Positions 31,249-44,280 of a stretch of DNA of 64,000 bases are shown here, piece by piece (positions within the stretch are counted from its first letter, which is position 1; each line of letters opens with the position of its first letter). The stretch lies in assembly GCA_963691705.1 (NCBI GenBank), contig OY829537.1, positions 40,489,514 to 40,553,513 of the forward strand, given 5' to 3'. Made by a program: the position numbers and the translations under genes. A model generated the notes under the pieces. That model had not been told where the DNA came from, did not search any database, and was given only the letters and a program-made list of their open reading frames with translations. Source of the DNA: Viola odorata (Eukaryota; Streptophyta; Magnoliopsida; Malpighiales; Violaceae).

Positions 31249-31965
31249 TCACATTATGGTGCAACAATGAGGCTTTTCAGGAGGTGGTGGTTCTGGTGCT
31301 GGAGGCCTAGCAGCTGGCTGTGCTGGGACTGGTGCTGACGGTGACGCCAGATCATGAAACATATGTGGCGGTGGCGGCGGTGGAGGAGGAGGAAGCGGCA
31401 TAAATCCCTGCGGCGGCAACAATGGTGGTCCTAGTGGTGGTGGCGGCATTAGATATTGATTTCTTCCATAGTAATCAAGTCCTCCAAATTGTGGATATGG
31501 AACATGCCCAAATTGATCACATGGAAGATAAATATTCTGTCCATAATAATAATGTTGTTCCTCCACCTCACCATCAAACCTTACATTTGACACTTTTCCA
31601 TGTTTACCATACTTTTCAAATACTTTCAGAATTTTAGCCGGATTAACTCTGCCATTAACCTTTACCGTGCCTTGTTCAGAATCCATCACCACGGAAGACA
31701 ATCCTAATAACAACATGATTAGAAGCAATAGTATTAATTCAAGATTACAAAAATAAATTGTCGAAAACCCTAATCACGATAACGCAGCGCGCGCGTACTT
31801 TTTACATTTTGCAGTACCTCCAACACTTTCCTCTTGCATCCATCAAATTGGAAATTCACTTTCAATGCACAACTCTAGAAACCATAAGATCAAAATCAAA
31901 CAACGAAATGAATTTAGAAAAAAATATCGAAACTATTTGGAAAAGAAACTAACCATTTGCGCCAT
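31249..31965 (-). CDS. Heavy-metal-associated isoprenylated plant protein (HIPP-like), three exons
   Basis: I assemble exon 1 at 31965-31954 (MAQM), exon 2 at 31874-31799 and exon 3 at 31703-31249, with GT/AG borders and matching phases, giving 180 residues. The N-terminus is an HMA domain (SCALKVNFQFDGCKRKVLEVL ... SVVMDSEQGTVKVNGRVNPAKILKVF). The metal-binding CxxC is degenerate: DGC keeps the second Cys but the first is Phe. A Tyr-rich middle and long Pro runs (residues about 105-170) follow. The last four residues, CTIM, form a CaaX box for farnesylation and hence membrane attachment. The family acts in metal handling and stress, mostly at membranes. A LINE occupies its 3' UTR from 6 bp past the stop. 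Confidence 0.85.
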
Positions 31966-33287
31966 GGATTCCATTTGAAGTTCTTGAGTGTTGTAGTAGT
32001 ATAAGTTCATATTCTTTGGAGAAGAAGAGGTATTATATTGCAATGGTGAGTAAGAATCAAGAAATGGAGCGTATAAAAGGTAAAAATGAAAAAATTCTAA
32101 ATCAGTAAATGAATAGCTGTAGCATCATCATCTTGTTGCCATTCTTGACATCCCATCTGAGTTGTCCAGCTTTTGAAATCCCTCAAATCTCTCCTTTTAT
32201 TATTTACATTCCTAACTTCGCAAAAATAACTATTAATTAAAAACTTTTATTAAAATGTTTTTTTTTAATTTTCTGGTTTATTTTGGATGGACTACTAATT
32301 AAATCAACATATAATCCAATTTTATTAGAGTGTAACAGCTAGCTATTTAAAAGAAAGACAGCAACATAATTGATGATTGTATTAATTTTATGCCACAATT
32401 TGTCACCGAAATAGGAAATTTGGGTGATAAGTTTGCTAAAATAATATTCCTTCATTGTTTCCAAAAAGAGGAAAATAAGAACTTTTACTTTCCTTTAATA
32501 ACTATTAAATACTCTTATTAAAATTAAAATACCCTACTTCCTCGTGCTATTATATGATTATCCTTTTTGATTTTTCTCATAAATTAAGAAAATATAATGA
32601 TTGTGTATTTCCGAATAAATCCTTCCATTTGTTATTGATGAAAATTAATTACAGTCCAATTAAATTGACTTAATTAATTTTAATTTCTAAAAATTGGTTT
32701 TCTTTACTAATATCCAACATAGCATAATGTGATAGCCAAAATAATAGTAGAAAATAAAAAATCATATGTGGCAAAATGAGGACATGGACACTAAAATGAA
32801 AATTTTCCCTACCCAGACCCATGTTGACCCTACTCGTCCGTGTCAGCTAGTGGCGCCCATACTTAGAAACATGCCCTAAAAAAGAGGGAGCATTGGTGGG
32901 ATCGTCCAATCCCTTAGATTGCGTTTTATAACCGAAATATTTCTATTTGAAATTTTTTATGTTTTTTAATTTTTTTTATCTAGAAATATTTTCTGAAAAT
33001 TTTCTGAAAATGAAAATTCTGTTTCACAGCTACAGTACGTTTTCTATTTTTCAGCATTTATTTTCCAGCATTAGAAAACTTGAAATCGTATTCACCTAAC
33101 AATTATTTCTTTTTTTTTTAAAAAAAAAAACTACTACGTTTGTTAAATCAATTTGATTTTAATTAAAGAATAATGCTAATGTTTTTTTTTAAGATTAATA
33201 AACTAAATAGTAGCCCAAGTTTGTTAAAGATCAAATATAAATATGGTAAACATATTCATGTTTAAATTCAAAAACACAAGCCTTTTA
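31966..33287. other. HIPP upstream region and AT-rich intergenic DNA
   Basis: The HIPP promoter should lie in the first few hundred bases. A degenerate relative of the Harbinger terminal region is visible near 32940-33085 (AAAATTTTCTGAAAATGAAAATTCTGTTTCACAGCTACAG). No gene is seen. Confidence 0.4.
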
Positions 33288-33775
33288 AGGGCTGTTTAAT
33301 TTTTGAAAAAATTTGAAAAAATTTCCAAAATCTGTTTCATAGCAACATTTTCCTAAACGGAAAATTTTCAACAAATTTTCCATTTTTGCAATTGGAAAAT
33401 AATTTTTTAGAATTAACACTACAAGTTTAGAAAATTCTGCAAACGTCATATTTGAAGTTTTCCAAATTTTTCAAAAAAATTCTCCAGCTCAATCTATTCA
33501 TGTTAAAAATCAAATATAAATATAACAATTTCGTTCATGAAATTAAAATACATATAAAATAGTCTTGAATTATTTGTTCATGACGTGAATACTACAAATT
33601 TGAACATTCAAAACATACTTAATTTAACGTGTTACTTCTTCATATTCTAACAATTATTATAATTAGCCCATAATTGATTTGCAATATTTTCTCTCACCGC
33701 ATTCACTAGTTGTTGTTGGGGCATATCCACTTAAATACCTTCTTGCGTCACAGTAGCTTCGTTCTCGTTTAAATT

Positions 33776-34804
33776 TTACTGACCTTCTGTACCATGTTCT
33801 GTAAATAGTCGATCAGCTCTATCTTCCATTCGAATAAAATTGTGTAGTGTACAATAAGCTAGAGGTATTTGCCTTTGACGACGAAGAGGATAATTTGGAA
33901 TGGACTTTAAGATTGAAAATCTAGCCTTCAGAACGCCAAAAGCCCTTTCAATCACATTTCTCAATGACGAATGTCGATAGTTAAACAATGCATATTTTCT
34001 TGTTATCCTTCCTCGTCCACGAAAATCATTTAAGTGATACCGTTCACCACGATAAGGAGCTAAAAATCCAAGAATGTTTGGATAACCAGCATCAACTGCA
34101 TAATAGTAGTCTGCCAAAGATAAATAACAATCAAACATTTGTAATACACCATTAATGTAACAGCTAATAAATATCGTTATGAATTACAAAAATAATATTT
34201 TACCAACTGCAGGCATAGGAAAACCATTATCTTATCTTGTCAATGCATCAAGAAAGACGCGTGAATCATTAGTTGTGTCTTCCCAACCAGTATACACAAA
34301 GGTAAACATCATATCATGCGAACACGCCGCCATAACATTTTGACTAACAAGTATTTTTCTACCCCGAAAAGTTTTTTGTTTTTGGGCAGGACACCAAGCT
34401 GCGATATGAGTACCATCTATAGCACCTATGCATTTCTAAAAGGGAAAAATTACACACATAAGTTTAATATTCAAACATAATTTTTTTTTATTTAGTGATC
34501 ATGAATTTATAATACACGTGCATACCTGAAAATATGGATACCATCTAGCATTTGCTTGAATTTCTGGTTGAATAGGTCCTCTTTCAACATGCCTGATCAA
34601 ATCAGTTCCTAAACGATTTAAAACGCATATCACACCCTTAACCCAACATGAGACCGTCGCAGTTGAATGCTGAAATTGTTCTGCCACCAGCCTTTGAGTT
34701 ATTCTATGACATAATACAGTCAATCTCATTGCCACACCCTCTTCCAAACTAGTTACACCTGAATTCTGTAAGTTCAACCCTCTCAACCTGCTAAACAAAT
34801 CCAT
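33776..34804 (-). pseudogene. Harbinger-type transposase (HARBI1/DDE_Tnp_4), partial and broken
   Basis: Three exons can be joined in phase: 34804-34526 (ending ARWYPYFQ), 34435-34204 (KCIGAIDGTHIAAWCP, SQNVMAACSHDM, DSRVFLDAL) and 34110-33776 (YAVDAGYPNILGFLAPYRG, NVIERAFGVLKARF, LAYCTLHNFIRM). The DDE triad is present: D in AIDGTHI, D in DSRVF and E in VIERAFG. A TAA at 34232-34234 interrupts exon 2. The product (about 281 residues) is shorter than usual family members by roughly the N-terminal 100. The tandem array abuts the 5' end at 34804, where an AG acceptor near 34792 could instead begin the exon. Confidence 0.8.
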
Positions 34805-37800
34805 TGGAATATTTTTTGGAAAAATTTCAGTTAATTAACAGGTTAATTATAAGTAAAAATTAATGAAGACATAAAAAAATTCATTTGAATTATTTTTGAG
34901 AAAATTTCCGTTAATTAATAGGTTAATTATAAGTGAAAATTAATTGATATATACAAATTTATGAAAGGATAAACAAATCCATTGGAATATTTTTTGAAAA
35001 AATTTCAGTTAATTAATAGGTTAATTATAAGTAAAAATTAATTGATATGTACAAATTAATGAAGACATAAAAAAATTCATTTGAATTATTTTTGGAAAAT
35101 TTTCAGTTAATTAATAGGTTAATTATAAGTGAAAATTAATTGATATATACAAATTTATGAAAAGATAAACAAATCCATTGGATTTTTTTTCCGGAAAATT
35201 TCAGTTAATTAATAGGTTAATTATAAGTTAAAAACAATTCATATATACAAATTAATGAAAAGTTAAACAAATCCATTGGAAAATTTTTTGGGAAAATTTT
35301 AGTTAATTAATAGGTTAATTATAAGTGAAATTTAATTGATATATACAAATTAATGAAAAGAGAATAAAACCAATTGGAATTTTTTTTGAGAAAATTTAAG
35401 TTAATTAATAGGTTAATTATAAGTGAAATTTAATTGATAATATACAAATTACTGAAAAGAGAAACAAAGCCATCGGAATGTTTTTTGAACAAATTTCAGT
35501 TAATTAATAGGTTAATTATAAGTGAAAATTAATTGATATTTACAAATTAATGAAAAGATAAACAAATTCATTTGAATTTTTTTTGGGAAAATTTCAGTTA
35601 ATTAATAGGTTAATTCTAAGTTAAAAATAATTGATATATACAAATTAATGAAGAGATAAACAAATTTATTGAATTTTTTTATGAGAAAATTTCAGTTAAT
35701 TAATAGGTTAATTATAAGGGAAAATTAATTGATATATACAAATTAATGAAAAGATAAACAAATGCATTGGAATTTGTTTTTGGGAAAATTTCAGTTAATT
35801 AATAGGTTAATTATAAGTAAAAATTAATAGACATATTCAAATTAATGAAAAGATAAACAAATGCATTGGAATATTTTTTGGGAAAAGTTCAGTTAATTAA
35901 TAGGTTAATTATAAGTGGAAATTAATTGATATATACAAATTAATGAAAAGATAAACAAATGCATTGGAAATTGTTTTTGGAAAATTTCAGTTAATTAGTA
36001 GGTTAATTATAAATATAAATTAATTGATATATACAAATTAATGAAAAGATAAACAAATCCATTGGAATATTTTTTGAAAAAATTTCAGTTAATTAATAGG
36101 TTAATTATAAGTAAAAATTAATTGATATATTCAAATTAATGAAGAGATAAAAAAAATTCTTTTGAATTATTTGTGGAAATATTTCAGTTAATTAATAGGT
36201 TAATTATAAGTGAAAATTAATTGATATATAAAAATTTATGAAAAGATAAACAAATCCATTGGAATATTTTTTGGGAAAATTTAAGTTAATTAATAGGTTA
36301 ATTATAAGTGAAATTTAATTGATATATATAAATTAATGAAAAGATAAACAAATCCATTAAAATTCCTTTTGGGGAAATTTAAATTAATTAATAGGTTAAT
36401 TGTAAGTGAAAATTAATTGATATATAGAAACAAATCCATTGGAATTTTGTTTTGAAAAAATTTCAGTTAATTATTAGGTTAATTATAAGTGAAAATTAAC
36501 TGATATATACAAATTAATGAAAAGATAAACAAATCCATTGAATGTTTTTGGGGGAAATTTTAATTAATTAATAGGTTAATTATAAGTGCAAATTAATTGA
36601 TATATAGAAACAAATCCATTGGAATTTATTTTTGAAAAAAATTTAGTTAATTAATAGGTTAATTATAACTGAAAATTAATTGATATATACAAATTAATGA
36701 AAATATAAACAAATCCATTGGAATAATAGGATAATTATAAGTAAAAATTAATTGATATATACAAATTAATGAAAAGATAAACAAATGCATTGGAATTTTT
36801 GTTTGGGAAAAATTCAGTTAATTAATAGGTTAATTATAAGTAAAAATTAATTGATATATACAAATTAATGAAGAGATAAACAAATCCATTGGAATTGTTT
36901 TCCGGAAAATTTCAGTTAATTAATAGGGTAATTATAAGTTAAAAATAATTGATATATACAAATTAATGAAAAGCTAAACAAATCCATTGGAAACTTTTTT
37001 GGGAAAATTTTAGTTAATTAATAGGTTAATTATAAGTGAAATTTAATTGATATATAAAAATTAATGAAAAGAGAATCAAATCAATTGGAATTTGTTTTGA
37101 GAAAATTTTAGTTAATTAATAGGTTAATTATAAGTGAAATTTAATTGATATATACAAATTAATGAAAAGATAAACAAATCCAATGGAATATTTTTTGAGA
37201 AAAATTTAGTTAATTAATAGGTTAATTATAAGTAAAATTTAATTGATATATACAAATTAATGAAAAGAGAATCAAATCAATTGGAATTTTTTTGTGAAGA
37301 AAATTTCAGTTAATTAATAATTTAATTATATGTGAAAATTAATTCATAAATAAAAATTAATGAAAAGATAAACAAATCCAATGAAATGTTTTTTCGTAAA
37401 TTTTAGTTAATTAATAGGTTAATTATAAGTAAAAATTAATTGATATATACAAATTAATGAAAAGATAAACAAATTCATTTGAATGTTTTTTGGAAAAAAT
37501 TCAGTTAATTAATAGGTTAATTATAAGTGTAAAATAATTGATATAGACAAGTTAATGAAGAGATAAACAAATTTTTTGGAAAGTTTTTTTGGAAAAAATT
37601 CAGTTAATTAATAGGTTAATTATAAGTGAAAATGAATTGATATATACAAATTAATGAAAAGCTAAACAAATCCATTGGAAAAAATTTTGGGAAAATTTTA
37701 GTTAATTAATAGGTTAATTATAAGTAAAAATTAGTTGATATATACAAATTAATGAAGAGATAAACAAATTCATTGGAATTTTTTTTAAAACAAATTCAGT

Positions 37801-37880
37801 TAATTAATAGATTAATTAGAAGTGAAAATTAATTGATATATACAAATTAATGAAAAGATAAACAAATCCATTGGAAATTG
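34791..37880. repeat. About 31 tandem copies of a ~98-bp AT-rich unit inside the transposon
   Basis: Every unit contains TTAATTAATAGGTTAATTATAAG, then AATTAATTGATATATACAAATTAATGAAAAGATAAACAAATCCATTGGAA, then T-rich sequence and a GGAAAATTTCAG-like end. Spacing is 95-101 bp, with two shortened units near 36420 and 36600. The motif TAAACAAATCCATTGG at the unit edge also covers the first codons of the transposase exon (34791-34806), so the array appears to have expanded from the exon border. Confidence 0.92.
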
Positions 37881-38091
37881 TTTTTAGGAAATTTTGAAAT
37901 ACTTCAAATATGGCGTTTTTAGAATTTTCTAAATTTTTAGTGTTAATTCTGAAAATCTGAAAAATATTTTCCAACTGGAAAATTTTCTATTTAGGAAAAT
38001 GTTGAATGTGAAAAAGATTTTGATAAAGATTTTGAAAAAAATTCCATTTTTGAAATTTTTTTAAAATTTTCCGTTGTGAAACAGTCTCTTA

Positions 38092-39867
38092 AATGTTTTA
38101 CGGGTATTTGAGTGTGGGTTCAAACACCATATTTACTTTAAAGTCTTTGCCTTAGCATTTTGCGGATTTTTTAAATATTATTTTATCCTTGTCTGCGTGT
38201 CACTGTCGGAATGTTTTTGTAATTTTTGGAAAACTAAATTAAATTGGAAACATCAAATCAATTGGACTGATTTGAACTAATTAGACAAATGTGAGGATTT
38301 ATTCATAAATTTTGGACAATGTAGGGACTAATTTGAGCTTTAAGCCATTATTTTTTCAGAATTGTTTTTTAACCAAAATAATAGAAAAGAGTTAACAGTT
38401 TCTACCTTTCTTTTAACTTTAAAATTTCTTATAAATGTTACTTAGTATTCTAGCCAAAAAATGAGGGACTAAATAACATATTTTAGTAGCGACAGAAAGA
38501 TTATATCCTTCCAAAGTAAATAGTTATATTTTCTCAAAGAATCAAAGCCTATGGATTTGGTTTTTGTCCAGTTTCATAAATTTGCCTATTGTATTTTCAT
38601 TTTCTTCAATATTTTTTTTTAAAACTCACGCAAGATAATTGATTTAATTCCCTTTTATAAATGAGTTAAATATATTCTTATTAGTTTCCTAATTAAAATG
38701 GTGGCCTTTTCAAACCTTTTTTTAAAGAAATTGTTTATATTAAATCCAATATTTTTTATTGATTAGATACAAAAACACATTAAAACAGTTCAACTTGTAA
38801 TTTTTTTAAAGAGTTAGGATAGGCTGGCTCCATCGACATGAGTTTTATTAGACTTAAAAATTAGAGAAAAGTCATGGTCTACGAGTTTAGTGATTAGATC
38901 TACCATTCACTAAAATATTAAAAATAATAATCAAATTGTGAAAGAAAACAATTATATAGAGACATCCCACGAAAATAAATTTTAGTTTTGAAATCTAAAC
39001 TTATTCGATGATGCAATTAATTTTCTAATTTCCCAAAATTAGTTTCAATTTAAAAAAATCATGAACTACGTACATAAAAATATATAAATACTTTGAAAAT
39101 ATTTAAAAACCTATAATTATGAAAATATTTCATTTAACCCTATATAATTTAAAAGTGTTCATTATAAAATTTATAATTTTTTTTAAAATTACAATCTTTA
39201 CCTTTTAAATATTTTTTAAAAAAAATAGTAAAAAGTTGCAAAGTTATAAAATTTGGACAAAAAATGTAACTAATATGGTAAATACTTAATACAATGGAAA
39301 AAATAAAATAAATTTTATTTACAATTTATTTTTAATTTATTCCTTTAAATATTTTTAGAAACAACTCTCATTATGTTTTTTAATTTTTAGTGGAGTGAAC
39401 TCTCCCACGTTTGTTACATTTTTTCTCAAATTTATATAAAATTTTAAATTATTTTACCATTTATTTTAATTTTTTTAACCACTAAAAAGGTTAAAATTAT
39501 AACTTTTAGAGAACTATAGAGTTTATATTATAAGATTTTAGATTATAGGGGATTAAGTGAATTTTTTTATAAAATATAATTTTTTTTATGTAATTTACTC
39601 ATAAAAAATTAAAATTCAAATGGAACATACGAGCATCCAATGCCAAAATGCTATATAGTTACTATGTTATATATTGCACTTTTTATTATTTTAATCAAAA
39701 TAAATAAATTAAAAGAGTTATCAAATTTAATGTATAAATTTTACCAAAAAAAGAAGAAGAGAGAAACTTAATGTATAAACAAGGAGAGCAATGTTGACAT
39801 TTATACAACATAAATATTTAGGATTTTGAGATAAATTGAGGGAGCAAAATAGGTGTTAAGCCTTAAA
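38092..39867. other. AT-rich intergenic DNA
   Basis: No ORF with recognisable content, RNA gene or clear repeat was found in this 1.8 kb. Confidence 0.4.
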
Positions 39868-39871
39868 TATG

Positions 39872-39963
<92 letters not shown>
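39868..39963. repeat. (AT)n microsatellite
   Basis: A nearly pure AT dinucleotide run of about 90 bp lies roughly 230 bp upstream of the NFD6-like start codon. Its length is likely to vary between individuals. Confidence 0.95.
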
Positions 39964-39967
<4 letters not shown>

Positions 39968-40189
39968 AATAAATAAAGATTTATTAACAAGTTTTAAGAA
40001 TTAATTTATAAACAAAACAAAAACAAAATACAAAAAACAAAAACAATTTTTTGGAATTACAAGTTTGTCAGCCGAGACGACCCGTAGGGTAGGGCTTAAC
40101 AGCAGCAAGCCTCAACCCGTACCAAATTACAACTGACAAAATATCACCCGCTCCGACTTGAGGAAGAAAACGCAGAGAAATTCTCCGAA

Positions 40190-41695
40190 ATGGCCTCATT
40201 TGCTGCAAGCAGGTCCGTTTTCCGGTCGAGCCCCGCCCGCAGCGCCGCTGCAAACTTGGCCTCCCAATCCAAATCCAAGCCGACGACAACCTCTTCTTTT
40301 CGCATCTCCACCAACACTCCCATTTTCAGGTCACCATCATCGAAGACACTTACTTTTACGCCTTATAGCTTCATTTTAAGAAGTTCTTTGATACGAAATG
40401 TTTATTTTTTATTCTCGTTATGAAGGCGTCTTCCCGTGGAAATGAGCTGTGCTGTGGAAACAAGGATGCCTTATCATACGGCGACTGCTTCAGCTTTGAT
40501 GACTTCAATGCTCTCCATCTCTCAACGCAGTTGCGGTTGGCTTCCTGAAGGTAACACAATATCATATTTTTTTAATTACTGTCATCACTTGTGTCAAGTC
40601 ATTAGCTTGTGGATTGAATTTATGTACACGGATGTGATTGATTGATTTTGTGTTTTTTGACAATGATAGAGTTTTAGAGTTATGTGCATAGTAATTTATT
40701 CTCGGTGCTTTGCCTCTTTCAATCAGACAACATGGACTATGGTGTATAGTATGCATTGGATTGTTTTGAAACTGAAGAGCCTATGCCATGTATGGTAGTT
40801 TTGTTTTATGGTGTTTTCAAGTAGTGATAATGTGCGGGTGATGATGGTGTTCCTTCTTGTTGTGAAATTAGGTCACTAAGCAACACAGTCTTGATGTTGT
40901 TTACTTCTTTTCTATTTTGGGGTAAGCTAGTTCTTGTTGGATTTAGGTGTTAGATTTATTTTGGAATTGAGTTTAGATGAGAGAGAGAGAAAGTAAGAAG
41001 TGATCAGGCTATTGAGTTTAGATGAAAGATAAAGTAGGAAGTGATCAGGCTATGTCTTATCATAATTTGCACACATAGTGTTTCTATCACATCTTGCCAA
41101 CGCATGTCAACTGAGATGTGGCTGAGATGAGGAATAAGCTTTTGTCACTATTCCTATGTATTTGCTGCTGTTATTTAGGAGTAAGTAAATCTGAAGCCAT
41201 TAGTTTTCTGTTTTGACAAAAAAGAAGTGCATCCTCTTCTCTTTTCCTGTTGTAGGACCAGTCAAGACTAGATGAAGATCAAGAGGCAAGATGGAATGAC
41301 TTGGGTTTATCTATATTTTGAAGCGTTTAGATTAGTAAACAATCATCTGTAGTCTAGGCGGGCTAGTATCTTGTTTTAAGAAGTATGATGAAAACTTGAA
41401 GTGAAATGATGGTAATTTTACGAAAGAGTTTTTTGTTTGCTGTAAGAATTCCTGAATTATTATGGTCAAATAATATTTAGTTTATACCCTTGCATGTAAC
41501 CATATTTCTCTTTGCGTACTTTGAATCCCCTCCCATCTCGAAGTGTCTCTTGGTAATATGAGCTGTGCTGAATACATGTGTGGCTTTAACTGTCCGACAT
41601 TTTTCCTTGGTTAAGTTTGATTAAAGAATCAGCCTGGCCATCAAAGTAGCTTACTGATTTCTTTTATTCAATCAGCTTGCAATGATGATGTGTGA
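40190..41695 (+). CDS. NFD6: NFD6-like small organelle protein, main splice form
   Basis: Exon 1 is 40190-40329 ([20 protein letters not shown]), exon 2 is 40426-40550 (ending [11 protein letters not shown]) and the last exon 41676-41695 adds ACNDDV and a stop, for 94 residues. The Arg/Ser/Ala-rich N-terminus without acidic residues looks like an organelle transit peptide. The core [20 protein letters not shown] is the hallmark of plant proteins annotated as NUCLEAR FUSION DEFECTIVE 6 (mitochondrial or chloroplast). The loss-of-function phenotype in Arabidopsis concerns polar nuclear fusion in the female gametophyte; the biochemical role is unclear. Borders are GT/AG and the phases agree. Confidence 0.75.
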
Positions 41696-42738
41696 TGAAA
41701 TGCTAAGAGGATTGAAGCAAGAGTTAGTACAAATTTTGCCTTTAAAAGTTTTGAATGAGCTGCTGAGGAGGCGGTTGGATTTCATGAGTTAGCAAACTTA
41801 TATGAAATAGTTGACCTCGAGTTCCCTTTTTATTGCCAAAACTACTATGTTTAACGTCTGAGCTTTGATGAGAGCATGTTGATGTTACAGACAGTTGCAA
41901 AGATGTATTGCAGATTTATGATTTAAGTAATAGCAATCCATTTTGAAATTAGTAATGTCAAAATAATTAGCATATTGAATAAATCTATCTTTATTGAAAT
42001 TATTCTAGTGTTGCTGTTTTAGTTATGGCTAGCTGTTTACAAACTAATCTGATGTCAATGTTGAAAACTTTCTGAATGAAGCTAATTTCTTGAATCTAAT
42101 CAGCTTGCAATGATGATCTATGATGAATATCCAATGGATTTGGGAGAAGTTTTACTCAAAAGTACTTGCATTCTAATCAAATGATGCCTGCTAGTTTAGA
42201 AGTGTTGAATGATCTTCCTATTGTAAAGTTCCAGTCTCAATTTCTCCACCCTCTTTTTCACTTCCACCTTTTATTTTTTGACTAGATGCATGAAGATCTG
42301 AATGTAAGAAAGTTTGGAACTGCAAGGTTTCAGTCAGTGTCTTACTGTGACGGCTACTTTCATCATCTTCATTGTTATGAATAAAGTGAAGCAATGGTTT
42401 TAATTGTTTGCAATTTATATGCACTTAGTTATTGCTGTCTTTGCCTTTGAACTATTTTATGATCATCAATACATGTTTGGAGAGTTTGCTAATGCCTCTA
42501 TTTATCATGAATCGAAGTGGAAATGTAAGATGTCAAAATTGTAATGTGCTTCTTTTTCTTTCTTGTTCTTTTTCCCTTTCCCTTTCAACGATTCAACTTC
42601 TAGTTTCAGTGTTTTGAACACAATTGTAATCTGCTGCAAGGTTTTTTTAATACAACCTGCTTTGCGATGTGTTTCAACCTTAAGGATTGATTGTCTTGTT
42701 CTTTTCTGATCCCATGTTTTCTTTGTTTAGGGTTGTGA
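41256..42738 (+). other. Alternative last exons of the NFD6-like gene
   Basis: Four acceptors accept the one-base phase left by exon 2. They lie at 41256 (tail GPVKTR, stop 41273-41275), 41676 (ACNDDV), 42104 (ACNDDL, stop 42121-42123) and 42731 (GL, stop by 42738). The 41676 and 42104 exons are near-identical copies (CTTGCAATGATGAT then GTGTGA or CTATGA), so one is a duplication. Each sits after a T-rich tract and AG. Transcripts were not available to confirm use. Confidence 0.55.
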
Positions 42739-44280
42739 CCCGTCGTTGTGCACGATCCTGATCCAGAGGACTCTGTTAATCTTTCCCTCAATTTTATCAT
42801 TCTATTTGTGCTAGCAGTAACAGTTTGTCACTCCTGGATCCTAGAATGTGACAGGAAGTTGGATGCTCTATTCAACAAAAATGTGGGTTTTCCACCGCAA
42901 TCTTTCAACTAGTCTTTCCTTCCTTCTCTGATTTTACAACGATCTTAGGCATAAAACGGAAACAGAGAAAAGGTGGGCTAAGCAATGTTATTGATCTCAT
43001 ATCATACCGTCCGGTATGATCGGTACATCCCATTATAATAAAAAAGCCGAAATAGAAAATATATTGTACTATTTCGGTTTTTATTGCAATCTATACCGGT
43101 CAAATATTGACTGGTATGGACGGTACATTCTATTCCAATATTAAAAAGAATATCATAAGTGTGTTGAATGTCTATAAATTTGTATATATAAATATATAAA
43201 AAAAATAGAATTTTGAGATGTCTGGAGACTGATATTTTGATCTAAACCTGTACATCCTATATAATAGTAAAGCCGGCGTTCAATCCAATGGGTTCACAAC
43301 CTTGGGTCTAAGGCCATCTTCTCTTAGCTGCATCCAAGCTTACTGACCTAAAATTAATTGGGTATCAGGTATTTTAAAATATAAAATAATCTTAATTAAA
43401 TAAAATTATGCATAGCTGTTTTCACTCCACTTATCTTTAAAATGTCATAATTTAATTAGTATTTTGGCTATTTCATTTGATTAAATATATACAAATTCTA
43501 ACCCAATGGACAAATGCAATTTTTCGTTTAAGTTTTGCCTTTGGCATATTCATAGTTAACCATCATGTAACCTTTTCAAAAGAAAAAAAAAAGCAAAAAC
43601 AAAAAAACCTCAAACAAAAAAGAAACCTGTAAATATTTTATTTTTTTATCAAGATATATATAGTATATACTGTTTTATATATATATATAAATGACTGTTT
43701 AATCAAATAATTTATTTAATTTATTATTTTAGTATAAAATATCAAAAATATAATTTTTTGTTACTATTTTTGAAATCGTTGATGAAAATCTAAAAATTGT
43801 CTTCTTTTTTTCAGTGAGGGGGAGATGAACACCTATTACCCAAATTACCATTTCATTGTTTACGAAGGAGACCCTCTGCACTGCAGCCCTCTGGCAATGA
43901 AGGAGGCTCTCCTTCAACTCAGAAGAGAATGAAACAAACAGTTAAGCCTGGTAGACATGCAAATCATCTCAACCAAAACCAATCGAACGAAAATAAGGAA
44001 AACCAAACATTCTAAACATTGCAGTTCAAATAAGCTGTGGCAGATGAGACCACCATAAGTAATTTCATTCCCGAACTAATACTTAATTGTTGCAATTGAC
44101 ATAGCAATGTTGAGGCTAAGATTACATCTTAACAAAAAAATTATACCATACTCGAAACCCTTCAGTCAACATTTCACATCCAGGGAAGGGAACAAAAGCC
44201 AGTCTCTACTCAACTGAAAAATATTCACTTCTACGTGATAGCAACGGTCATTTCTTGGGTACGCAACAATGGGGCAATGG
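42739..44280. other. Intergenic DNA with a possible MITE remnant
   Basis: Near 42996-43150 short inverted words (CCGTCCGGTATGATCGGTAC, GCCGAAATAG/CTATTTCGG, TACCGGTCAAATATTGACTGGTA) suggest an old inverted-repeat element. The rest is AT-rich. The last part should be the 3' UTR of the OB-fold gene. Confidence 0.4.

Larger units (their letters stand above)
33288..38088 (-). mobile_element. PIF/Harbinger-like DNA transposon, decayed
   Basis: Inverted terminal regions of about 200 bp (33288-33490 and 37890-38088) start AGGGCTGTTT and GAGACTGTTT. They are flanked by TTA on both sides (33285-33287 and 38089-38091), the 3-bp duplication typical of this superfamily. The element holds a broken transposase gene and a tandem array of about 3 kb. 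No Myb-like second ORF was found, so it is not autonomous. Confidence 0.8.

Noticed and set aside
31422..31637. Plus-strand ORF over the HIPP coding exon
   Set aside because: The minus-strand exon has an HMA domain, Pro runs and a CaaX end with fitting splice sites. The plus-strand frame is a shadow.
40068..40379. Other-frame ORFs around the NFD6-like first exon
   Set aside because: Only the frame starting at 40190 splices to the conserved [17 protein letters not shown] exon.
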